Origin: Nocardioides sp. Iso805N
Lineage (GTDB): Bacteria > Actinomycetota > Actinomycetes > Propionibacteriales > Nocardioidaceae
Assembly (NCBI RefSeq): GCF_000364605.1
Contig: NZ_KB822575.1
Coordinates: 48,237-112,236 of the forward strand
Length of the DNA: 64,000 bases
Reading direction: 5' to 3'
Every line of letters starts with the position of its first letter. Within the stretch, counting starts at the first letter, position 1. A program made the translations under genes and the position numbers. The notes under the pieces are model-generated. The model was given only the letters and a program-made list of their open reading frames with translations. It did no database searches and was not told where the DNA came from. This document shows, one piece after another, positions 36,764 to 45,233 of the stretch.

Positions 36764-38899
36764 ATGTTCGGAGCCCTAGGCCGCGCCGCGGCCCGTCGTC
36801 CTTGGTACATCATCGCCGCCTGGCTGGTCCTGACCGTGCTCGTGGTGGCGTTCGCCCCCAAGCTCAAGTCGACCACCGACCAGTCCGACTTCCTGCCGCA
36901 GCACTACGAGTCGATCAAGGCCACCAACCTGATGTCCTCGGCGTTCCCGCAGCAGGACGACGCGGGTGCGACCATCGTCTTCTCGCGGCCCGACGGCTCC
37001 CCCCTGTCGACGGCTGACCTGGCCAAGGCGGGCCAGATCGCGAACGGTCTCAAGCTCGGCTCCGACTACACCTCCGTCGGCCAGGTGACGGCCTCGGACT
37101 CCAAGCAGGTGGCGATCGTCAACGTCGGGATGACCGACAACGTCACCGGCCAGGACCAGAAGGACTTCGACCAGGTCACCGACATGCGTGACCAGCTCAC
37201 CGCCGCCACCAAGGGCACGGACCTGAAGGCTCAGACGACCGGCACGCTGCCGCAGTCCTACGACCAGGCGCAGTCGGGGCAGAACGCCGAGGCGATCGTC
37301 ATGCTCGCCACCATCCTGCTGATCCTGATCCTGCTCGGCATCATCTTCCGCAGCGTGATGGCGGCCGTCTCCCCGATCCTCATGGTCGTGGTCGCCTTCC
37401 TGGTGTCCGAGGGCTTCATCGGCATCGCCGCCAAGGTGTTCAACCTCAAGGCCGACAGCTCGCTGACCGTCATCCTGGGCGTGGTGCTCTTCGGCATCGG
37501 CACCGACTACTTCCTCTTCTACCTCTTCCGCTTCCGCGAGCTGCGCCGCAAGGGCGTTCCGCACAAGGAGGCCGTGCTGGGCGCTGTCGAGCGTGCCGGG
37601 GAGGCAATCGCCTCGGCCGGCGGCGCGGTGATCGTCGCCTTCCTGACGCTCTCGCTGTCCTCGCTGGGCATGTTCCGGTCGATGGGTCCGGCGCTGGCGA
37701 TCGCGGTGGCGGTCATGCTGGTCGCAGCTCTCACCCTCGTCCCCGCTGTGGTCAACGTGCTCGGCCGTGCGCTGTTCTGGCCGTCCAAGAAGTGGGACCA
37801 GGCGCCCAAGGACAGCCGTGGTTTCGGTGCGATCGGCACCTCGCTCGGCAAGCACCCTGCGCGCTTCGCGGCGGTCTCCGGCGGGCTGCTGGTGATCCTC
37901 ACCCTGTTCATCTTCGTCGGCGGCGGCTACAACCCGACGTTCGACCTGAGCTCGTCCAACTCGGCCTCGGGTGTGGAGTCGGCGCAGGCCACCCAGACGA
38001 TGGAGGACGGCGGCCTGTCTGCCGGCGCCACCCAGCCGACCCCGATCGTGCTGACCTCCGACAACGGCGCTGCGCTGGACAAGGCCGACTTCGCCGGCTT
38101 CCAGGCCACGCTGGCCAAGGTGCCCGGGGTCGCGCAGGTGGCCCCGCAGGCGATCCCGTCGAGCGACGGCAAGACCGCGCTCTTCATGGTCACACTGAAG
38201 GACGACCCGTCCTCCGATGCGGCGATCAGCACGGTCAAGAACGACCTGCGGCCCGCCGCCCACGACGCCGCCCCGCAAGGTTCCTCGGCGTACGTCGGGG
38301 GTCTGACCGGCGTCTTCGTCGACTTCCAGGCGGCGATGAACCGGGACTACTCGGTCGTCTTCCCCGTGGCGGCGATCATCATCATGATCATCCTGGGCCT
38401 GGTGCTGCGCTCGCTGGTCGCGCCGTGGTACCTGATGCTCTCGGTCGCGCTGGGCTTCGGCGCGACGCTGGGTGCGGCGGTCATCGTCTTCCAGCACATC
38501 AAGGGTGACGAGGGCCTGGTCTTCATGCTGCCGATCCTGATCTACCTCTTCGTCGTCGCCCTCGGCACCGACTACAACATCTTGATGCTGACCCGATTGC
38601 GCGAGGAGGCGCGGGAGGGTCGCGAGCCACGCGAGGCAGCCGCCGAGGCGGTCAAGCACGCCGGCCCGACCATCGCGGTCGCGGGCCTGATCCTGGCCGG
38701 CACCTTCGCCTCGTTGATGCTCGGCGGAAACAGCTTCCTGCTGACGCTCGGTTTCTCGGTCGCCTTCGGCATCGTGATGGCGGCGTTCGTGATGGCGATG
38801 TTCTTCACGCCGGCGCTGACCGCGCTCATCGGCCACGCGGCCTGGTGGCCGGGTCACGCCGACAAGGTGGACGAGAAGAAGGAGCTCACCAGCGTCTGA
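36764..38899 (+). CDS. MMPL-family (RND) membrane transporter
   Basis: The 711-residue protein has the two-fold MMPL layout: one helix, an external loop of about 130 residues, five helices, a second external loop of about 150 residues and five more helices. The conserved motif GIGTDYFLFYLFRFRELRRK follows helix 4, and its repeat LGTDYNILMLTRLREEAREG lies in the second half. Members export lipids or hydrophobic compounds using the proton gradient. The ATG at 36764 has no Shine-Dalgarno sequence and lies in TTAGGTTAAACCC, so it may be leaderless. It stands alone, with a cruciform terminator after it. Confidence 0.93.
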   Translation: MFGALGRAAARRPWYIIAAWLVLTVLVVAFAPKLKSTTDQSDFLPQHYESIKATNLMSSAFPQQDDAGATIVFSRPDGSPLSTADLAKAGQIANGLKLGSDYTSVGQVTASDSKQVAIVNVGMTDNVTGQDQKDFDQVTDMRDQLTAATKGTDLKAQTTGTLPQSYDQAQSGQNAEAIVMLATILLILILLGIIFRSVMAAVSPILMVVVAFLVSEGFIGIAAKVFNLKADSSLTVILGVVLFGIGTDYFLFYLFRFRELRRKGVPHKEAVLGAVERAGEAIASAGGAVIVAFLTLSLSSLGMFRSMGPALAIAVAVMLVAALTLVPAVVNVLGRALFWPSKKWDQAPKDSRGFGAIGTSLGKHPARFAAVSGGLLVILTLFIFVGGGYNPTFDLSSSNSASGVESAQATQTMEDGGLSAGATQPTPIVLTSDNGAALDKADFAGFQATLAKVPGVAQVAPQAIPSSDGKTALFMVTLKDDPSSDAAISTVKNDLRPAAHDAAPQGSSAYVGGLTGVFVDFQAAMNRDYSVVFPVAAIIIMIILGLVLRSLVAPWYLMLSVALGFGATLGAAVIVFQHIKGDEGLVFMLPILIYLFVVALGTDYNILMLTRLREEAREGREPREAAAEAVKHAGPTIAVAGLILAGTFASLMLGGNSFLLTLGFSVAFGIVMAAFVMAMFFTPALTALIGHAAWWPGHADKVDEKKELTSV

Positions 38900-38915
38900 G
38901 CCGGACCACACACGT

Positions 38916-38985
38916 CGAGAGGTCACTTTCGGCCGCTTGAGTGTCCACCGCGGTGGACACTCAACGCCCCGAAAGTGACCTCTCG
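38916..38985. terminator. Nested inverted repeat between convergent MMPL and tsaD genes
   Basis: Outer 17-base arms (38916-38932 and 38969-38985) enclose perfectly facing 14-base inner arms (38937-38950 and 38951-38964). Both sets are exact. It fills the gap between two converging genes and can act as a two-way terminator. Confidence 0.8.
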
Positions 38986-38988
38986 GCG

Positions 38989-40038
38989 TTAGGCGAGGAC
39001 GTGGGTCACGGGCTGGGAGGAGTCGGCAGGAAGGTCGAGCGCGGAGGGGGTACGGCCGCGGGCGACCATCTCGGCCCCCAGCGCGGCCACCATCGCACCG
39101 TTGTCGGTGCACAGGCCCGGGCGCGGCACCCGGATTCGGATCCCCAGCTTGGCGCCGCGCTCCTCGGCCAGCACCCGCAGCCGACTGTTCGCGGCGACGC
39201 CGCCGCCGATGACGATGTCCTCGATGTCCAGCGAGGAGGCGGCGTCGAGCGCCTTGCGGACGAGTACGTCGCAGACCGCCTCTTGGAACGACGCGGCCAC
39301 ATCGGCGACGGGGACGGGCTCGCCGGATCGCTCCCGAGCCTCCACCCAGCGCGCGACGGCGGTCTTGAGTCCGGAGAACGAGAAGTCGAAGCGGTGCCGC
39401 TCCAGGTCCCGGCGCGAGCTCAGTCCGCGCGGGAAGTCGATCGCGACGCTCGAACCGGAGGTCGCGGTGCGATCGATGACCGGGCCGCCTGGGAATCCGA
39501 GACCGAGCAGCCGGGCCACCTTGTCGAAGGCCTCCCCCGCCGCATCGTCGATGGTGGCGCCCATCGGCTCGATGTCGCCGGTGACGTCACCGACCTTCAG
39601 CAGCGAGGAGTGACCGCCGGAGACCAGCATCGCGAGGCAAGGCTCGGGCAGCGCGCCGTGCTGGAGCTGGTCGACGGCGACATGGGCAGCCAGGTGGTTG
39701 ACGCCGTACAGGGGCTTGTCCAGGCCGATCGCGAGCGCCTTGGCCGCGGCCACGCCGACCAGCAGGGCACCGGCCAGACCGGGGCCGGCGGTGACGGCGA
39801 TCGCGTCCACGTCGCGCGGCGCGATACCGGCCGTCTCGCAAGCGCGTTGGATGGTCGGCACCATCGCCTCGAGGTGTGCCCGCGAGGCGACCTCGGGAAC
39901 GACGCCGCCGAAACGGGCATGCTCCTCGACGCTGCTGGCGACGGCGTCGGCGAGCAAGGTGTGGCCCCGCACGATGCCGACACCGGTCTCGTCGCAGGAC
40001 GTCTCGATGCCGAGGACGAGAGGCTCAGACGACGTCAT
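38989..40038 (-). CDS. tsaD: tRNA N6-adenosine threonylcarbamoyltransferase TsaD
   Basis: The 349-residue protein is the Kae1/TsaD enzyme that transfers the threonylcarbamoyl group to A37 of ANN-decoding tRNAs. Visible hallmarks are [14 protein letters not shown] at the start, the metal-binding histidines in [17 protein letters not shown] and [12 protein letters not shown] near the end. It works with TsaB and TsaE, encoded in the operon ending at 42132. In many actinobacteria tsaD directly follows rimI; here a phosphatase gene on the opposite strand separates them. Confidence 0.97.
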   Translation of the reverse strand: MTSSEPLVLGIETSCDETGVGIVRGHTLLADAVASSVEEHARFGGVVPEVASRAHLEAMVPTIQRACETAGIAPRDVDAIAVTAGPGLAGALLVGVAAAKALAIGLDKPLYGVNHLAAHVAVDQLQHGALPEPCLAMLVSGGHSSLLKVGDVTGDIEPMGATIDDAAGEAFDKVARLLGLGFPGGPVIDRTATSGSSVAIDFPRGLSSRRDLERHRFDFSFSGLKTAVARWVEARERSGEPVPVADVAASFQEAVCDVLVRKALDAASSLDIEDIVIGGGVAANSRLRVLAEERGAKLGIRIRVPRPGLCTDNGAMVAALGAEMVARGRTPSALDLPADSSQPVTHVLA

Positions 40039-40142
40039 GGGCCCATTGTGCCGGTCGGTGCCGCGCCGGCCGGCAACGGACCTGCGTCAGATCGTGACCC
40101 TTGCGACGCATCCCCGATACATGGTGTCTTTACCGTCAGTCC

Positions 40143-40164
40143 GTTCATCTCGTGTTCATCATCT
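40143..40164 (+). promoter_or_regulatory. PHO-box-like direct repeat upstream of the phosphatase
   Basis: Two adjacent 11-base units, GTTCATCTCGT and GTTCATCATCT, fit the actinobacterial PHO-box unit G(T/G)TCAYYY. They lie only 18 bases before the ATG, closer than usual. PhoP control of a secreted phosphatase would make sense but is inferred. Confidence 0.5.
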
Positions 40165-40181
40165 CCCATTCCGGAGGCACC

Positions 40182-42119
40182 ATGAGAGTCACCCGTTCCA
40201 CCGTCGCCGTCGCCGCCTGTGCGGTGATCGCAACGGCCCTGGTCAGCGGCGCCCCGGCGCATGCCGCGGGCCAACTCAACCCGGCCACCACCTTCACCTA
40301 CACGGTCAACCAGGACGGCAGCGTCGTCGCCCCCACCAACGGCGCGAACATCCCGAACATCGACTCGGTGAAGTCCACGATCCGGGCCTACTACGGCGCC
40401 TCCAAGGGTGCCAACCCCGCCCACGCGTTCGACAGCACCGCACCCGCGACGATCTACCTGCCCAACCTGGTCTCCTCCGCCTACGCGAAGAACACCGAGG
40501 CCGTCGCCCAGTCGCTGACCGACGGGTTGCCGGCCGCCGGCGCCGGCAAGGCAGTCGTCTTCGACGTCGACTCCACCCTCCTCTCGGACTACGCCAACGA
40601 GGAGGAGATGAACTACAACTACTCGGTCCCGCTGAACAACAACTGGGTCGACAACGAGCTCATGCCGGCCGTCCCCGGCATGGTCCAGGCGCTCGAGACC
40701 CTCAAGTCCGAGGGCTACGCCATCTACGGCGTCACGGGCCGGCCGGCCCACCAGGAGGCGGCCACGATCGGCAACCTCACCGAGGACGGGTTCACCGCGA
40801 ACGGCACCGCTGGCGGCACCCCGCTGTTCGGCACCGACAACCTCTACACCAAGCCGGAGACCAACGCAGACCAGCCGGCCTACATCACCGGCTGCACGAT
40901 CGTCGCCACGGCCACGCTCAGCAAGTGCACCACCGTCCAGTACAAGGCGCAGACGCGCGCGCACATCGCCGCTGCCGACGGCGTCGACATCGTGATGAAC
41001 GTGGGCGACCAGTGGAGCGACCTCGAGGGCGGTGACGGGGCCGGACACCCGTTGGCATACACCAAGGTCCCGAACCCGACGTACTTCCTGCCCTCGGTCG
41101 ACGTCGCGGGCGCGCCGGCATCGGACAGCACGATGGTCCCGCCGACGTCGTACACGATGAATCCCGACGGCTCCACCGGCGCCACCGTCACCGACGGTGA
41201 CACGATCCCCAACGAGGGCAACGTCGTTTCGCTGATCCGGGCCTACTACAAGGCCACCGGCGGCGTCGCGGACAAGAGCAGCTCGCCCTACATCACCGAG
41301 CTCGCCTCGCTGGAGTCCACCTGGACGCCGCAGATCACGACCTCCTGCCGGCAGCAGGCTGCCAAGGTCGCCGCTGCGAAGGCGGCGATCGCCGCCACCG
41401 GCACCACCCTCGGCCTCGACACCAAGAACGCCGCCAAGGCGAAGAAGGCCGTCACGCAGGCCAAGAAGAAGGTCAAGAGGGCCCACGGCCACGCCAAGGT
41501 AGTGGCCAAGAAGAAGCTCAAGGCCGCCAAGAAGGCCTACGCCACGGCTATCGCGGCGGTCGCGCACGACAAGACCACCGGCGCAGGCATCACCATCCCG
41601 AGCTCCCCGGCCGTCGTCTTCGACGCCGATGACACCACGCTGTGGAACTACGACCTCGAGGACGGCGCGATGGGCTTCACCTACTCGCCCGCCACCGCCG
41701 CGACCTGGATCCAGCAGCAGAAGTTCCCGGCGGTGCCCGGGATGGTCGCCCTGGCCAAGGTCGCCAAGGCCGCCGGCTGCACGATCGTCGGCCTCACCGG
41801 CCGGACCTCCGACCAGCAGGCCGACACCATCGCCAACCTCACCAAGGACGGCTACGTCGACGCCGCTGGGGCGCCCCTGTTCACCGCGGCGAACTACTAC
41901 ACGAAGTGGGCCAGCAGCGCGCAGCCGCCGGCCTACATGGACTGTGGGGACGACAAGGTGTGCTCCACGATCGAGTACAAGTCCGGGACGCGCGAGTACC
42001 TGGAGACACAGAAGGGCCTCGACATCGTGGCCAACCTGGGTGACCAGTTCTCCGACCTGCACGGCGGGTACGCCGACGCGACGTACAAGATCCCGAACCC
42101 GACCTACTACCTGCCCTGA
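40182..42119 (+). CDS. Secreted acid phosphatase with two tandem HAD domains
   Basis: The 645-residue precursor starts at the ATG at 40182 after GGAGG and has a Sec signal peptide ending near APAHA (residue about 27). Two class-B-like acid phosphatase (HAD) domains follow, with nucleophile motifs FDVDSTLL (D128) and FDADDTTLW (D481). Each has a following TGR motif (GVTGRPAHQ, GLTGRTSDQ) and a GDQxSDL motif (NVGDQWSDL, NLGDQFSDL), so both look active. They are joined by a Lys/Ala-rich helical linker around 395-460. Most family members have one domain. The role is probably release of phosphate from organic esters outside the cell. Confidence 0.9.
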   Translation: MRVTRSTVAVAACAVIATALVSGAPAHAAGQLNPATTFTYTVNQDGSVVAPTNGANIPNIDSVKSTIRAYYGASKGANPAHAFDSTAPATIYLPNLVSSAYAKNTEAVAQSLTDGLPAAGAGKAVVFDVDSTLLSDYANEEEMNYNYSVPLNNNWVDNELMPAVPGMVQALETLKSEGYAIYGVTGRPAHQEAATIGNLTEDGFTANGTAGGTPLFGTDNLYTKPETNADQPAYITGCTIVATATLSKCTTVQYKAQTRAHIAAADGVDIVMNVGDQWSDLEGGDGAGHPLAYTKVPNPTYFLPSVDVAGAPASDSTMVPPTSYTMNPDGSTGATVTDGDTIPNEGNVVSLIRAYYKATGGVADKSSSPYITELASLESTWTPQITTSCRQQAAKVAAAKAAIAATGTTLGLDTKNAAKAKKAVTQAKKKVKRAHGHAKVVAKKKLKAAKKAYATAIAAVAHDKTTGAGITIPSSPAVVFDADDTTLWNYDLEDGAMGFTYSPATAATWIQQQKFPAVPGMVALAKVAKAAGCTIVGLTGRTSDQQADTIANLTKDGYVDAAGAPLFTAANYYTKWASSAQPPAYMDCGDDKVCSTIEYKSGTREYLETQKGLDIVANLGDQFSDLHGGYADATYKIPNPTYYLP

Positions 42120-42131
42120 GGCAGGCAGGGG

Positions 42132-42614
42132 TCACAGTGACAGCTGCAGGATGATCGCGGTGGTTCCGTCCCGGTAGTAGCGGGGCCGCCGATCGATCTC
42201 GACGAAGCCGGTGCGCTCGTAGAACGCGAGCGCACCGGCGTTCGTCTCCCTGACCTCCAGCAGCAGCCGCTCGGCGCCCTTCCCCCGCGCGTCCTCCCGT
42301 ACGGCGGAAAGCAGCGCCACGGCGAGACCACGGCGGCGCTGCTGCGGCGTCACGGCGATGCGTTGCAGTTCGGCGATCTCGTAGACCACCGAGGTGATCG
42401 CGTGCCCCACCACCACGCCGTCGGCCTCGGCCACCTGCACCACGACGCTGTGCAGCAACCCTGCGACCGCCTCGGCGAGGTACCCGGCCGGCCAGGGATC
42501 CTGCGGGAAGGACTCCGTCTCCAGGACGGCGATCGCGTCGATGTCGGCGGCACGCGCCGCGCGGACGGTCATCGCCTCGCCCGTCATCGCTCGCCGGTCA
42601 TCGCCGCCGGTCAT
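42132..42614 (-). CDS. rimI: Ribosomal protein S18 alanine N-acetyltransferase RimI
   Basis: This GNAT protein of about 160 residues has the RimI pattern LQRIAVTPQQRRRGLAVALL for acetyl-CoA, LLLEVRETNAGALAFYERTG and RRPRYYRDG. The ATG at 42614 overlaps the tsaB stop (ATGA), while the internal ATGs at 42587 and 42572 lack a ribosome-binding site; any of the three is possible. It is the last gene of the long operon and occurs with tsaB/tsaE in many bacteria. It acetylates the N-terminus of S18. Confidence 0.9.
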   Translation of the reverse strand: MTGGDDRRAMTGEAMTVRAARAADIDAIAVLETESFPQDPWPAGYLAEAVAGLLHSVVVQVAEADGVVVGHAITSVVYEIAELQRIAVTPQQRRRGLAVALLSAVREDARGKGAERLLLEVRETNAGALAFYERTGFVEIDRRPRYYRDGTTAIILQLSL

Positions 42615-43240
42615 CGCTGGGCGCTGGCCACGGCGTCGGGCCGACGCAGGTAGAGCGGCTCGGGATCCATCAGCTCGAGCAGCTCCTCGCTGACCGCGTG
42701 TGCCAGCCAGCCCGCACTCGGCCGCGTCGGCCCGAAGGCGTTCGGGAACGCGTCCGGGTAGAGCAGGGCGCCCTCCCCCGCGGTGGGCTCGTCGGTGGCG
42801 GCCTCCTCGGGGCGGATCACGACCGGTCCGCTGAGGCGATGGCCCTCGGCGGAGTAGGAGGCCAGGTAGACCTCCTTGCGCCGGGCATCGGTGGCGACGG
42901 TGAAGGGCCCCGAGGCCACGGTCGCGGCCGCTTCGACGGCGATCACGTCCAGGGAGCAGGCGGCGTAGACCGGGATGTCCAGCGCGAAGCCGAGCGTGCG
43001 GGCCGTGACCAGACCGACCCGCAGTCCGGTGAAGGGGCCCGGGCCGGCGCCGACGGCGACGGCGGTGAGGTCCTGCCGGACAGCGCCCGCCTGCTCCAGC
43101 GCGGCGGCGATCAGCGGAGCGAGCTGCTCGCCGTGCTTCATCGCACGGTCGGAGACCAGCTCGACGAGGACCTGCTCCCCGTCGTGCAGCGCGACGCTCA
43201 CCTGCGGGGTGGCGGTGTCGAAGGCCAGGAGCAGCGTCAT
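42611..43240 (-). CDS. tsaB: tRNA threonylcarbamoyladenosine biosynthesis protein TsaB
   Basis: The 209-residue protein is the inactive TsaD paralogue that scaffolds the t6A complex. It begins LLLAFDTATPQVSVALHDGE and contains GAGPGPFTGLRVGLVTARTL, the TsaB/YeaZ signature. The ATG at 43240 overlaps the stop of the tsaE fusion by four bases, and its own stop overlaps rimI. Confidence 0.95.
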   Translation of the reverse strand: MTLLLAFDTATPQVSVALHDGEQVLVELVSDRAMKHGEQLAPLIAAALEQAGAVRQDLTAVAVGAGPGPFTGLRVGLVTARTLGFALDIPVYAACSLDVIAVEAAATVASGPFTVATDARRKEVYLASYSAEGHRLSGPVVIRPEEAATDEPTAGEGALLYPDAFPNAFGPTRPSAGWLAHAVSEELLELMDPEPLYLRRPDAVASAQR

Positions 43241-44178
43241 GAGATCTCCTCGAAGGAGAGCGCGTGCCAACGCGGTCCGACGGGGGTGATCTCGACCCGG
43301 CGCGGGTCGGCCTCGCCGTCGAGCTCATCGACAGTGAGCGCGCGCACGATCCGGATCTCCAGGCGCGACTCGGCCAGCCCCTCGGCCAGTCCTTCGCCCC
43401 ATTCGACTACCGTGACAGCATCCTCGAGGTCGGTGTCGAGGTCGAGGTCGTCGAGCTCCGCCATGCCGCCGAGCCGGTAGGCGTCCACGTGCACCAGGTC
43501 GGGGCCGCCGACCTCGGAGGGGTGCACGCGCGCGATCACGAAGGTGGGCGAGGTGACCTGGCCGCGTACGCCGAGCCCCTCCCCGAGGCCCTGGGTGAAG
43601 GTCGTCTTGCCCGCGCCGAGCTCACCGGTGAGCACCAGCAGGTCCCCGCGGCGCAGCTGCTTGGCCAGCGACCGGCCGAGCTCGCGCATCGAGTCGGCGT
43701 CGGGCACCTCGCTGACCAGGGTGCGCAACGGCCGGCGCATCTCGACGTACGGCGAGCGGCGGCCGATCTCGCGGAAGCCCTGTCGCCGCCAGAACCGCAT
43801 CGTCCGGGGAAGCTCCTCGCGCGCCACGATGGTGAGGTCCTCATAGCCCTCCGACTCCGCGACCGCCGCCGCGACCATGGCGTGCGCGATGCCGTGGCCC
43901 TGCCGGTCCGGCAGCACCGCGAAGCGACGCAGGAACACCGAACGCCCGACGGGGTCGAGGATCAGCGCACCGACAGGCTCGCCATCGGCGTACGCCAGCA
44001 GGCCACCGCCCTCGACGAGCTGGATGCCGATCGACTCGACCGTCTCGTGCAGCGCGTCGGCGGGCGGGTCCAGCGCGGGGCGGGCGCCGAAGGCGGCCAG
44101 CACGATCGGCAGGACGTCGCCGGCAGCCTCCCGCCCGACGCGGCGCACCTCGACCGTCGCCAGGTCGTGCCCGCTCAT
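43237..44178 (-). CDS. tsaE: GNAT - TsaE fusion: acetyltransferase joined to the t6A ATPase
   Basis: The 313-residue protein joins two domains. Residues 1-150 are a GNAT domain (RRFAVLPDRQGHGIAHAMVA, WRRQGFREIGRRS). Residues about 152-313 are TsaE, with Walker A GELGAGKTT at 185-193, SPTFVIARVHP, VHVDAYRL and the VVEWGEGL motif. TsaE hydrolyses ATP to reset the TsaBD complex in t6A synthesis. TsaE alone is about 150 residues, so the fusion is real and not a start-site error: the ATG at 44178 overlaps the upstream stop (ATGA). The GNAT substrate is unknown. Confidence 0.9.
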   Translation of the reverse strand: MSGHDLATVEVRRVGREAAGDVLPIVLAAFGARPALDPPADALHETVESIGIQLVEGGGLLAYADGEPVGALILDPVGRSVFLRRFAVLPDRQGHGIAHAMVAAAVAESEGYEDLTIVAREELPRTMRFWRRQGFREIGRRSPYVEMRRPLRTLVSEVPDADSMRELGRSLAKQLRRGDLLVLTGELGAGKTTFTQGLGEGLGVRGQVTSPTFVIARVHPSEVGGPDLVHVDAYRLGGMAELDDLDLDTDLEDAVTVVEWGEGLAEGLAESRLEIRIVRALTVDELDGEADPRRVEITPVGPRWHALSFEEIS

Positions 44179-45233
44179 GCCCGCTCCGCCGCGGAGAGGA
44201 GCTGGTCGAGCGCGGCGTTGACCTGGCCGTGCCGCTCCAGGACGACCATGTGGCCGGCGCCCTCGCACTCGATCAGCGTCGATCCCGGGATGCGACTGTG
44301 CAGCTTGCGGCTGTGGCCGACCGAGGTGAGCTTGTCGGAGGTGCCGCAGATGATGGTGGTGGGGATCGCCCCGAGCACGCCGACCGCATCGAACTTGTCC
44401 ATGTCACGGAAGCCGGGGAAGAACTCCGCGACCACCTGGAACGGCGTCTGCGCGATCATCTCGTCCACGAAGTCCACGTAGCTGGCCGGCACCTTGTCGC
44501 CGAAGGCGAAGGTGTCGGTGACGACGGTGGCGAAGCTGGCGCCGAGGCGGCGGACGCCGTCGACCGCGCGATGGCCGCGGGCCAGCGTCCGGATCGCGCC
44601 GTCGGCCAGCCCGGCGCCGAGCTTGGCCGGCACCATCGGCATCAGCACGCGCGCCGGGTCCAGGCCACCGGCGGTGGTGCCGATCAGGGAGACGCCGATG
44701 ATCCGGCCGCCCTGGCTGCGCGGCGCGAACAGCTCGGGGTGCTGCTCGGCCAGCGCGACGATCGTCATGCCGCCCATCGAGTGCCCTACCAGCACGACCG
44801 GACCCTCGGGAACGAAGGCGTCCAGCACGTGCAGGAGGTCGCGGCCTAGCTGGTCGATGGTGGCGTTCTCGTGCGACGAGCGGCCGCTGCGGCCGTGCGA
44901 GCGCTGGTCGTAGAAGACGCTGCGGACCAGTCCTCGGAACGCGGCCCGCTGGAAGTGCCAGCAGTCCAGGTTGAGGGTGTAGCCGTGCACGAAGACCAAT
45001 GTCACCTCGGAGTCGGCCTCGTCGATCTCGACGTGCAGGTCCACACCGTCCTCGGTGACGAGGGTGCGGCCTGGCGTGTTCAGGCTGCCGAACGGCGTCG
45101 AGCGGCCGTTGCCCGCCTTGCCGTTGCGGCGTACCAGGGCGTGGCGCCTGCGAGTCACGCCGACCACGCCGCCCACCGCCGCCGCGCCCGCGGCCCCGGC
45201 AGCGACGGCCGCGATCTTCTTGGTCATGCTCAT
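44175..45233 (-). CDS. Alpha/beta hydrolase, membrane-anchored
   Basis: The 352-residue protein has a hydrophobic Ala/Gly N-terminal helix (residues 5-28) and then a classical alpha/beta-hydrolase domain. It shows VFVHGYTLNLDCW as the oxyanion strand, YDQRSHGRSGRSS, and the nucleophile elbow LVGHSMGGMTIV. The acid lies in the TSVGHSRKLHSRIPG region and the histidine in EGAGHMVVLERH. It lies between alr and tsaE with four-base overlaps at both ends, a position conserved in many actinobacteria. The substrate is an ester or lipid, not identified. Confidence 0.9.
   Translation of the reverse strand: MSMTKKIAAVAAGAAGAAAVGGVVGVTRRRHALVRRNGKAGNGRSTPFGSLNTPGRTLVTEDGVDLHVEIDEADSEVTLVFVHGYTLNLDCWHFQRAAFRGLVRSVFYDQRSHGRSGRSSHENATIDQLGRDLLHVLDAFVPEGPVVLVGHSMGGMTIVALAEQHPELFAPRSQGGRIIGVSLIGTTAGGLDPARVLMPMVPAKLGAGLADGAIRTLARGHRAVDGVRRLGASFATVVTDTFAFGDKVPASYVDFVDEMIAQTPFQVVAEFFPGFRDMDKFDAVGVLGAIPTTIICGTSDKLTSVGHSRKLHSRIPGSTLIECEGAGHMVVLERHGQVNAALDQLLSAAERA

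Noticed and set aside
36745..36764. IdeR/DtxR-like box (TTAGGTTA) before the MMPL gene
   Set aside because: Only the left half-site fits; the right half does not, and about 11 of 19 positions match, near chance for a search of this size.
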